NCBI RefSeq assembly: GCF_002159765.1
Contig: NZ_NFJH01000007.1
Location: 1 to 64,000, forward strand
Reading direction: 5' to 3'
Source of the DNA: Collinsella sp. An268
GTDB lineage: Bacteria; Actinomycetota; Coriobacteriia; Coriobacteriales; Coriobacteriaceae
Length of the DNA stretch: 64,000 nt
In this document: one piece after another, positions 27,001 to 33,524 of the stretch
Layout: every line of letters begins with the position of its first letter
How positions within the stretch are numbered: the stretch's first letter is position 1
Program-made: the position numbers and the translations under genes
The notes under the pieces: generated by a model
The model's database searches: none
Seen by the model: the letters and a program-made list of their open reading frames with translations, nothing else
What the model was told of the DNA's origin: nothing

Positions 27001-29582
27001 TGGTCGCGCTCACCACCAACGTCATCTGGAAGTCGTCCATGGTGCAGGCGGGTGAGAACGCCGAGATCACGCACAAGATCATGGTGGCGATCGGCGCCAA
27101 CAAGGGCCTTGGGGCGGGCATCGATACGATGCTGCAGATCATGGCCAACATAGACATCCGCTATTACCTGGAAGATACTGTGATCTCCACGCTCGAGGGC
27201 TCGACGGCGGAGATTCCCACCGACTTTGAGATTGATCATCACGCAGGGCCGTCGCTCACGGACGTGGCGGTCAGCACCGCGATCGAGCAGGTGTGGGACA
27301 AGGGGTCGAGCTTTGGACTCAAGTACCTGATGGGCGGCATGTACGACACCCTTTCGTGGGTCAAGCGGACCTACAAGGGCATCACGAGCATCTTTAGCGT
27401 CGAGACGGCCGAGGAGAGCCAGCGCTGCATAGCGTGGGTCGAGACGCAGGAGGGCTCCAACGTGATCCAGGTGAGCATCGACGGCCTCGAGCCCGACGAG
27501 AACGGGCGCTACACCTTTACGGGTGATACCGAGATTTCGGTCGATGCGCTCAACACCGGCACGGCCTACCTCATGGTGCAGGACGAGGACGGCAATGTGA
27601 CGGCGCAACGGTTTGAAGTGGCGGAGACCTTCCCCGGGCAGGAGCACATCTTAAGCTCCATCCAGGACCCCGTGGGCCTGAACGACCTGCTGATGCCGTC
27701 GGGCAGCGTCTTTACCGAGGACTACTACGAGCTCCTCGACGAGATGGGCTGGGAACTCTTCTACGGTGACCGGGAGCTCAAGGACGGCGACGTGATTCCC
27801 ACCGGGGCGGTGCTACGCGACCCGGTGAGCGGGGCCGAGGTAAACATCTTTGTACCGGGCGATGTGACCGAGGACGGCGCGGTCGACGTGGCCGACGCGG
27901 CGGCGATGGCGGCGGCGCAAGCAGGCGGCGGCGTGTCGCGCGCGCGGGTGGCGGCGACGGCCGGGGCGGCGCGGGATGCCGGCGATGGCCTCGATGCCAT
28001 GCAGCAGCTCGCGGGCGATCTGAACGGCGACGACCTCGTTGACTACCAAGATGCGCTCGAGCTTATGGCGTACCTGACCAACGGGGGCATCAACACGCGT
28101 CTGACTGATGCCGAGGCATCTGCCGGCGGCGATGAGGGCACAGTGCTTACGGCGACGCGCGTCGAGGACGCGGAGGGACGGCCCATGGTGGCGCTCGACC
28201 TGTCCGGTCTTCTTGAGGGCGCGACGGCCGTGCAGGTAGACCTGCTCGATCCCGCGGCTGCGGGGCTCGAGGGACTTACCGTGGAGCTCGCAGGGACCGG
28301 GGACGCCGATTTCTCTGGTGCCGCGGTGAGCGACGCGGGCGACTACGTCCGTGCGATCGCTGCGGATGCGGACGGTGCGCTCGAAACGTCGGGTGCGGTG
28401 CTGCGCCTCTCGTGCGATGCGGTGCCGGAGGCCGGCTCGGTAACGCTGCCTGCGCGGGTGGTTGTGCAGACGGCGTCGGGCGCAACGGTCGCTGCGGTGC
28501 GCGCGGTGACGCTCGACTTTACCGAGCCGGAGCCCGAGCCGGTGCCGGGTGAGACGACGCTTGCGGTCGACCTCCCGGCCGAAGGCTTCACTTATACGGG
28601 TGAGCCGCTCGACCTGTCCGGGCGAGTGACGGCCGCGTATGGGGACGAGGATGCTACAGCGAAGGTCATGTGGTCGTGGCGCACAGCCGATGCGGCCGAT
28701 GATGCGGCGTGGCAGGCGGGCCTTCCGAGCGACGCGGGCGCGTACGAGCTCCGGGCCGAGCTGCCGGCGCGTCCGGCTGAGGACGGCGTGTACTTCGATG
28801 GGACCTCATGGGAGGGCGAGACCGTGATTGCGGCCGCGCCCACGGAGGCGCCCGAAGGTGTCACCGGCATTGCGGAGTCCGTGGTCGGGTCGGGCGGTAC
28901 GCTCAGCGATTTGCCCGCGGGCGCCGAGTGGCGGCTCAAGGGTACGGATACCTGGACGGCCGCGACCGGCGATGCCGTTTCGGTGGCGCCCGGCGTGTAC
29001 GAAGTGCGCCTCGCGGCGTCGGCCGATGGAAACCATGCGGCGTCCGCGATCGTCGAGGTGCGCGTGGCGTCCTTTGCAGACGAGCACGGCAGCATCACCT
29101 TCCCCACGGGCTCGACCGAGGACGATGCCGGTCTCGTAGTGCTTCCCGCAGAGGGCGGCGCGGTGGTGTTCCCCGACGGCTCGTCGGTCACCCTGCCCGG
29201 GGACTCGCGGGTGGATAGCGAGAACCAGCTTGCCGAGCTGCCCGGGGGCGCGACCGTGGCGCCCGATGGCAACGGGAGCTTTACGGTGACGCGGCCGGAC
29301 GGTACCGAGGAGACGGTTTCGAGTGGCGCAGAGCTTGCCGAAGACGGATCGGTGGTACAGACGGGCGAGCCGGATCCGGATGAGCCCACCGTGCCCGGTG
29401 GCTCGACGGAAGACGGGGACGGCAGCCAGACCGGTGGCGACGGCGGCCAGACAGGGGGCAATCAGGCCGGCGGCACCGCGCAGGGTATGCCCGCCACGGG
29501 CGATCCCGCCTTTGCGTGGTGCGCTGCGAGCGCGCTCGGTGGCGTCGCCGTACTCGTCGCGGCGCGGCGCCGGCGGCGGTAA
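24066..29582 (+). CDS. giant sortase-anchored surface protein: LRR, Cys-rich repeats, dockerin
   Basis: 1838 residues. A signal peptide (about 1-33, ending VWAAQ) is followed by a BspA-type leucine-rich region (about 70-365, units such as VVIPDSVKEIGLGAFSGC). Next come four tandem Cys-rich units (about 375-540, each with PTCTEPG and a Cys-x-x-Cys), then a degenerate fifth. A long beta-rich region with Ig-like segments follows. A dockerin-like pair of calcium loops (GDVTEDGAVDVADAAA and GDLNGDDLVDYQDALE) lies near 1268-1340. The C-terminus has a Gly/Thr-rich spacer, a MPATGD sortase motif near 1810, a hydrophobic helix and a RRRR tail. It is therefore exported and fixed to the cell wall. Adhesion or carbohydrate scaffolding is plausible. 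The LRR part is visibly less GC-rich than the rest, which hints at a separate origin of that module. Confidence 0.88.
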   Translation: MNRTGLIRAALAVLLMGVAVCAPAAVWAAQQADGQASLQESAARTDAQEGATQAGEQDSSAAVLQDDQSSDFVIDENGVLTAYVGPGGDVVIPDGVTKIESWAFQDQTSVTSVVIPDSVKEIGLGAFSGCSSISSVDLGHGVEYLGTAAFENLNVQKLVIPSSITKGGGVGGFLGATIDTVIFEEGTEVIPHFMFGNGSSIGNVVIPDGVTKIGYDAFSYVAGLEEIALPDSVTIIEHNAFAHMPDLRSVHISAGLGLDEASVANPFEGSFGIESVTFGGGIASLPDTLFDGAGITELHIPDTVTSIGSQVFTCSNDDETGAGIGDLYLPASVALIDESNTLDGVTVHCVKNSVACQFAEPRGYTCVHDMTHEHEYGDWTTVKEPTCTEPGAQQRVCWCEAIDERAYPEALGHDFSGEVVVDTEPTCTEPGLGHRVCTRCQVASAAEEIAPLGHAYADEWTVDTEPTCTTPGERSHHCERCGDRADVEAVDALGHDYGDYVIDTAPTCTEPGERSRYCSRCNDRTDVETVDALGHSYGDWIVDTPATYFAAGAHHRVCDRCAVREDGVIAQLEPDFEAHPDYTFATFRVVNAQTLEPLTGATITLTPTSGSAESQELTTEDLGRAALFAPAGTYDITVEYSQFQVRGFTYTFAVGEVEVPDIGLSPEALVQGELTGREMTREEIEAAGIDTSDPDNNHVYQYGGAIRFNQGIEGIDLGFDTYVYKNEKGETVGAVFDGERVEQDEDGNDRPMTITVSDPEEEAPTKVTRINEYLYLVTQGEVKWLKEMFHVQLIVVNMSNTDTLAGCTAALNLPSGLTLASLTTGEQRAEQEVGTVGHLETKTVDWYVRGDSAGDFTLEASLTGMFQELGAPFAYTFRSAEPLHVYAGSDMRLTIHLSDAAYYNEPYTVLYELKNVSDRTIYNVSHRIKELSQFEGQYTHLTSDEAVEDAQDWTELTTEELGKGATIEADELKPGERLMVALTTNVIWKSSMVQAGENAEITHKIMVAIGANKGLGAGIDTMLQIMANIDIRYYLEDTVISTLEGSTAEIPTDFEIDHHAGPSLTDVAVSTAIEQVWDKGSSFGLKYLMGGMYDTLSWVKRTYKGITSIFSVETAEESQRCIAWVETQEGSNVIQVSIDGLEPDENGRYTFTGDTEISVDALNTGTAYLMVQDEDGNVTAQRFEVAETFPGQEHILSSIQDPVGLNDLLMPSGSVFTEDYYELLDEMGWELFYGDRELKDGDVIPTGAVLRDPVSGAEVNIFVPGDVTEDGAVDVADAAAMAAAQAGGGVSRARVAATAGAARDAGDGLDAMQQLAGDLNGDDLVDYQDALELMAYLTNGGINTRLTDAEASAGGDEGTVLTATRVEDAEGRPMVALDLSGLLEGATAVQVDLLDPAAAGLEGLTVELAGTGDADFSGAAVSDAGDYVRAIAADADGALETSGAVLRLSCDAVPEAGSVTLPARVVVQTASGATVAAVRAVTLDFTEPEPEPVPGETTLAVDLPAEGFTYTGEPLDLSGRVTAAYGDEDATAKVMWSWRTADAADDAAWQAGLPSDAGAYELRAELPARPAEDGVYFDGTSWEGETVIAAAPTEAPEGVTGIAESVVGSGGTLSDLPAGAEWRLKGTDTWTAATGDAVSVAPGVYEVRLAASADGNHAASAIVEVRVASFADEHGSITFPTGSTEDDAGLVVLPAEGGAVVFPDGSSVTLPGDSRVDSENQLAELPGGATVAPDGNGSFTVTRPDGTEETVSSGAELAEDGSVVQTGEPDPDEPTVPGGSTEDGDGSQTGGDGGQTGGNQAGGTAQGMPATGDPAFAWCAASALGGVAVLVAARRRRR

Positions 29583-29591
29583 CGCGCCGGT

Positions 29592-30725
29592 CTACGCTTC
29601 GAAGTCCGTCAGCGCGTCCCAGCGCGCGCTCTCACGGACGGTGCCGTCGGTAAGGATGAAGTACGCCGCCGTGTCATCATAGGCGTCCGCGACCTCGGCG
29701 CCGCGGACGCTGCCGTCCACAAAGAGCGTGGTGGAGAGAGCGTCTGCCTGCGTGGACGAGGGCGATACCACGGTCACGCTCGCGGTGTCGGTAGCGACGG
29801 GCATGCCCGTTGCGGGGTCGAGGATATGCCAGTAGGTGACTCCGTCGAGCTCGAAGGTGCGCTCGTAGAGGCCGCTCGTCACAAGCGAGACCGCCTCGCC
29901 TGCACCCACCGACAACCGCGCCGTTCCCACGGTGGCCGTGCCGCCGGGGTCATTAGGGTCGCGCACGCCAACGCTCCAGGCCGTGCCGTCCGGCTTCTCG
30001 CCCCAGCAGACGATGTTGCCGCCGAGCGAGATGATGGCGGCCGTGGCGTCGGTCTCGGCGCGCAGGGTCTCCACCAGTTTGTCGGCGATAAACCCCTTGG
30101 CGATGCCGCCGAGGTCGAGCGCTGCCGCGGGGTCGGCGAGGGTGATGGTGGGAGCGGTGGGGTCGGTGGTATCGACCGTCACGCCGCGCCAGTCGACGTG
30201 GGCGAGTGCCGCCGCGACCTCTTCGTCGGTGGGGCGGACGCCCTCCTCAAAATCCCAGAGGCGCGAGACGGCGCCAATGGTGATATCAAAGCGTCCGTCT
30301 GCCTCGGCGCAGAAGGTGAGCGCCCGTTCGACGACCTCGGCCGTTGCGGGATCCACCTGCGTGGGCGCGCCGCCGGCGGCGTTGACGCGCGCGATATCGC
30401 TCTCGGCGTCGTACAGGTCGAATAGCCCGTCATAGCGCGCGCACTCCCGGGCGAGGAGGGCGGGCGCGGCGTCGTCGCCGTAGATGGAGAACGTGCAATA
30501 GGTGTCGAAGGCAAAGGTAGAGCTCGTCGCGGGTTCAGATGCGGCGTCGCCTTGCCCCGCAGCGCCCGATCCTTCGGTCTTCTCGCGCACGCAACCGGCG
30601 ACGAGCGGCGCGCCGGCGAGGAGGGCGAGCGCCGCCCCCAGGGCCCCGGCGCGCGCCGCAAAGGCTCGGCGCGTGCAGGTAGCGGCGGTGCGAAGGGACA
30701 CAGGGGTCTCAGGCTGATTAGGCAT
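29592..30725 (-). CDS. apbE: FAD:protein FMN transferase, lipoprotein
   Basis: Extracytoplasmic enzyme of 377 residues that attaches FMN to threonine in proteins such as RnfG, RnfD and fumarate reductases. The N-terminus has a twin Arg (TRRAFAARAG), a hydrophobic stretch and a lipobox ending VAGC, so it is a lipoprotein, possibly Tat-exported. Motifs: TFAFDTYCTFSIYG, LDLGGIAKGFIADK, SLGGNIVCWGE and YWHILDPATGMPV. The ATG overlaps the end of the upstream membrane gene by eight bases. Its likely clients are the SGAT sites of RnfG and RnfD at 57.8-59.3 kb. Confidence 0.95.
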   Translation of the reverse strand: MPNQPETPVSLRTAATCTRRAFAARAGALGAALALLAGAPLVAGCVREKTEGSGAAGQGDAASEPATSSTFAFDTYCTFSIYGDDAAPALLARECARYDGLFDLYDAESDIARVNAAGGAPTQVDPATAEVVERALTFCAEADGRFDITIGAVSRLWDFEEGVRPTDEEVAAALAHVDWRGVTVDTTDPTAPTITLADPAAALDLGGIAKGFIADKLVETLRAETDATAAIISLGGNIVCWGEKPDGTAWSVGVRDPNDPGGTATVGTARLSVGAGEAVSLVTSGLYERTFELDGVTYWHILDPATGMPVATDTASVTVVSPSSTQADALSTTLFVDGSVRGAEVADAYDDTAAYFILTDGTVRESARWDALTDFEA

Positions 30726-31245
30726 GGCGGTTCTCCTCGGGTACGGCGCGCAGGATAGCGTGCACGAGCAGGCCCACGGCGGCTCCGCAGATAAGGCCTG
30801 CCACGGCCAGAACCGGCGCGTTGACGAGGGCGACATGGGGCGAGAGCACGAGTGCGACCGCAAGCAGCTGACCGGCATTGTGCGCTATGCCGCCGAGAAT
30901 CGAGGTAGCGAGGACGGAAAAGAGGCCGCTGCGCCACGCAAGCGACATAACGGCCCAAGAGACCACGCCGCCCGCGAGGCTGAAGACGAACATCTGCGGG
31001 TTGGCGAAGAGAATCGTCGAGCAGAGCACCTTGGCGAGCATGAGGAGGCCGGCGGGGCGCGCCCCCAAGCGCACGAGGGCAAAGAGCACCACGGTGTTGC
31101 CGAGGCCGAGCTTCACGCCCGCCACGGTGACGGGAAGCGGCACGAGCACCTCCACGTAACCGGCAACGAGCGCAAGCGCGGTGAGAGCGCCCATGAGCGC
31201 GGCGCGCCGAGCAGGGGAGGTGGGTATGGTTTCGCGTTTCGTCAT
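30718..31245 (-). CDS. Gx-type / heptaprenyl-diphosphate-synthase-component-I-like membrane protein
   Basis: Membrane protein of 175 residues with about five helices. The run KLGLGNTVVLFALVRLGARP and the later GGIAHNAGQLLAVALVL are typical of the Gx transporter family (Pfam Hpre_diP_synt_I), which has an S-component-like fold. The substrate is unknown; family members often sit beside apbE, as here, where the genes overlap by eight bases. A role in supplying a flavin or quinone-related compound to the envelope is speculation. Start MTKRETIP is chosen over longer basic extensions. Confidence 0.75.
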   Translation of the reverse strand: MTKRETIPTSPARRAALMGALTALALVAGYVEVLVPLPVTVAGVKLGLGNTVVLFALVRLGARPAGLLMLAKVLCSTILFANPQMFVFSLAGGVVSWAVMSLAWRSGLFSVLATSILGGIAHNAGQLLAVALVLSPHVALVNAPVLAVAGLICGAAVGLLVHAILRAVPEENRHA

Positions 31246-31345
31246 GCGCACCAGTATACCTATGTCCAGCGTGTTACCGGAAGGGATATGGTTTCCGCAT
31301 AGGGCACTCCAGTATGCTAAAGTATCGCGAACGATTGTCGCTTGT

Positions 31346-31379
31346 CCGTGCGGGGCATGCCGAATCTCTTCCCGCACGG
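31346..31379 (+). promoter_or_regulatory. leader hairpin before hisZG
   Basis: CCGTGCGGG (31346-31354) pairs perfectly with CCCGCACGG (31371-31379), ending about 10 bases before the ribosome-binding site. There is no T-run. It may tune translation of the histidine enzyme; no His-codon leader peptide was recognised. Confidence 0.35.
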
Positions 31380-31402
31380 TGCCTGACGAGGAGGCCCTGG
31401 TA

Positions 31403-33091
31403 ATGTCAGCTACGCCGAGGGGATTTCGCGATATCCTGCCCGAGGAGGCGCTGGTGCGCGAGGATATCGCCGATACCGTACGCCGCGTATTGCGCAAGGC
31501 GGGTTACCTGCCGGTCGAAACGCCGCTTCTGGAGGACCGTGCGGCGCTCGAAGGGCGGGGCCGCGCCGCAGAGACGCCATTTCAGCTGTTTGATGACGAT
31601 GGGCGCCTCATGGTGGTGCGCCCCGACAACACGCGCTCGGTCGCGCGTCTCGTGACGGCGCGCCTGCGCGAGGCCGCCTTGCCGCTGCGTTTGCGCTACG
31701 AGGCGCCCGTGGTGCGAGGGCGGGTGCGCTTGGCGGGCGGCGCGCGCCAGTTCACCCAGCTCGGCTTCGAGCTCATCGGCGCCGGGGGGGCGGTGGGCGA
31801 TGCCGAGGCCGTGCGGCTCGTCCTCACCGCTCTCCAGGCGCTCGACATTTCCGACGTGCGCCTGGTGTGCGGGAGCGTGCGCCCCTTTACGGCCTTGCTG
31901 GCGCACGCCAACGATGCGGAGCTCGCCCGTGACGCGCTCGCCCTCGTGCACGCCAACAACTTGGTCGACCTGGACGAGCGCGTGGCCGAGGCGGGGCTTG
32001 CACCGGAGCTTGCGCGGGCCATCTCGCAGGTGCCGCGCTTGGCGGGCGGCGTCGAGGTGCTCGACGAGGTCGACGCCCTGAGTGCGGCGGCGGGCGCAGG
32101 CACGGGGTCCACAGACGAGCTGCGCGCGCTTCTGGACGAGCTCGCACGGACGGGGGTAGACGCTGCGCCCCTCACGTTCGACTTTTCCGTCATGAGCTCG
32201 TTTGCGTATTACACGGGTCTTGTGCTCGAGGTCTATGCGGCGGGGCTTGCCGACCCCGTGGGGTCGGGAGGTCGGTACGACGCCACGTTCGAGGGTGCGT
32301 TTGCAGCCGCGCCGCACGTGCCCGCCGCTGGCTTCGCCTTCTCGCTCGAGCAACTGGCGGCGGCGCGCGCCGCGTCGCGGAGACGCTGCTCGGCATCGGG
32401 CGGTGCCTGCGACGAGGACCCCTTGCGCATAGCGGTGCCCAAGGGGTCGCTGTTTGCGGACACGCTTGCGGCTCTTGAGGCGGCGGGGCTCTCGGTGGAC
32501 GAGCTGCGCGATCCGGGCAGGCGCCTTATCGTGCGCGGCGCCGACTGCGCGCCGGGAGCGCCCGGCGGGCACGTGGGGCCGGTGGAGTATGTGATCGTGC
32601 GCGCCTCCGATGCACCCGCCTTTGTAGCCTGCGGAGGCGCCGCCTGCGGTCTGTGCGGACGCGACTCGCTCATCGAGGCGGGTCTCGACCAGCTCGAGCT
32701 GCTCGATATGGGCTACGGTGCCTGCCGGTTCATCGAGGCGGAGAGCGCCGACCGTGCCGGCGAGGCAGAGCGCGCCTACGCGCAGCGGGGGAGTCTCCGC
32801 GTCGCCACCAAGTACCCCCGCATCGCCGCGGCGTGGTACGAGGGGCGCGGCATCACGGCGGATATCATCGCCTTGCACGGCAATATCGAGCTCGGTCCCA
32901 TCGTGGGGCTCTCGGATCGCATTGTCGACATCACGGCTACGGGGACGACGCTCAGGGAGAACAACCTGGTCGTGACGGGCGAGGTCATGGCCTGCACGGC
33001 GCGCTTCTTCGCCAATCCGGGTCCCGCCCGGCTCGATCCGCGCGTGCGTGCGCTCGCCGCGCGCCTGTCGGCCGTCGCGGCGGCGCGCTAA
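31403..33091 (+). CDS. HisZ-HisG fusion: ATP phosphoribosyltransferase with regulatory domain
   Basis: 562 residues combining two proteins that are normally separate. Residues about 1-335 are HisZ-like (TPRGFRDILPEEA, RPDNTRSVARLVTARL, FTQLGFELIG, GSGGRYDATFEGAF), the histidyl-tRNA-synthetase-like regulator. Residues about 350-562 are short-form HisG (LRIAVPKGSLFADTL, LDMGYGACRF, LRVATKYPRIAAAWYEG, the PRPP loop DITATGTTLRENNL). Together they catalyse and regulate the first step of histidine synthesis. A linker with CSASGGACDED and extra cysteines (CGGAACGLCGRD) is unusual. GAGGAGG precedes the ATG. No other his gene is adjacent. Confidence 0.93.
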   Translation: MSATPRGFRDILPEEALVREDIADTVRRVLRKAGYLPVETPLLEDRAALEGRGRAAETPFQLFDDDGRLMVVRPDNTRSVARLVTARLREAALPLRLRYEAPVVRGRVRLAGGARQFTQLGFELIGAGGAVGDAEAVRLVLTALQALDISDVRLVCGSVRPFTALLAHANDAELARDALALVHANNLVDLDERVAEAGLAPELARAISQVPRLAGGVEVLDEVDALSAAAGAGTGSTDELRALLDELARTGVDAAPLTFDFSVMSSFAYYTGLVLEVYAAGLADPVGSGGRYDATFEGAFAAAPHVPAAGFAFSLEQLAAARAASRRRCSASGGACDEDPLRIAVPKGSLFADTLAALEAAGLSVDELRDPGRRLIVRGADCAPGAPGGHVGPVEYVIVRASDAPAFVACGGAACGLCGRDSLIEAGLDQLELLDMGYGACRFIEAESADRAGEAERAYAQRGSLRVATKYPRIAAAWYEGRGITADIIALHGNIELGPIVGLSDRIVDITATGTTLRENNLVVTGEVMACTARFFANPGPARLDPRVRALAARLSAVAAAR

Positions 33092-33155
33092 CGGTCGGCG
33101 CGCCCGCGCCGCCATCGTCTTTCGCTGGGCGCGTCGGCGGTACGCTGGGCGCGTT

Positions 33156-33171
33156 ACAATAGACGTATTGT
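33156..33171. promoter_or_regulatory. inverted repeat ACAATA-GACG-TATTGT upstream of HPr gene
   Basis: A perfect 6-bp inverted repeat 38 bases before the HPr start, in otherwise GC-rich DNA. TACAAT resembles a -10 box, so promoter and operator may overlap. Confidence 0.4.
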
Positions 33172-33208
33172 CAAGAAGAGCGCAGGCACGAGGCGGAGGG
33201 TTTCACCT

Positions 33209-33466
33209 ATGATCACCATATCGCATGTCATCCTATCGCCGCAGGGCCTGCATGCGCGGCCCATCGCGCAGCTCTGCCGCTGCGCGCTCGACCACGCGAG
33301 CGCCATCGCCGTGGCGACGCGCGGCAATGAGGCGGATGCCCGCGATATGGTCGCCCTCATGGGGCTCGATGCGCGCGCGGGCGACGAGCTCATCATCACG
33401 GTGGAGGGACCGGACGAGGAACCGTGCGCTGCGGCCGTCCGTGAGCTCTGCGCGACCGCGCTCTGA
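33209..33466 (+). CDS. HPr-family phosphocarrier with Asp at position 46
   Basis: 85 residues. GLHARP with phosphorylatable His-15 shows it can carry phosphate from Enzyme I to EIIA proteins. At the place of regulatory Ser-46 in Gram-positive HPr there is Asp-46 (ADARDMVALMGL), so HPr kinase cannot act here and the protein may be locked in a phospho-serine-like state. GGAGGG lies upstream of the ATG. Enzyme I is not in this window. It could be the general HPr or a specialised paralogue; a second HPr elsewhere would settle that. Confidence 0.88.
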   Translation: MITISHVILSPQGLHARPIAQLCRCALDHASAIAVATRGNEADARDMVALMGLDARAGDELIITVEGPDEEPCAAAVRELCATAL

Positions 33467-33524
33467 GGCGCTGCGCCTGCACCTGCGGCCCTCTTACGGA
33501 CCCATCGCCGGTCTCCCTATGGTC

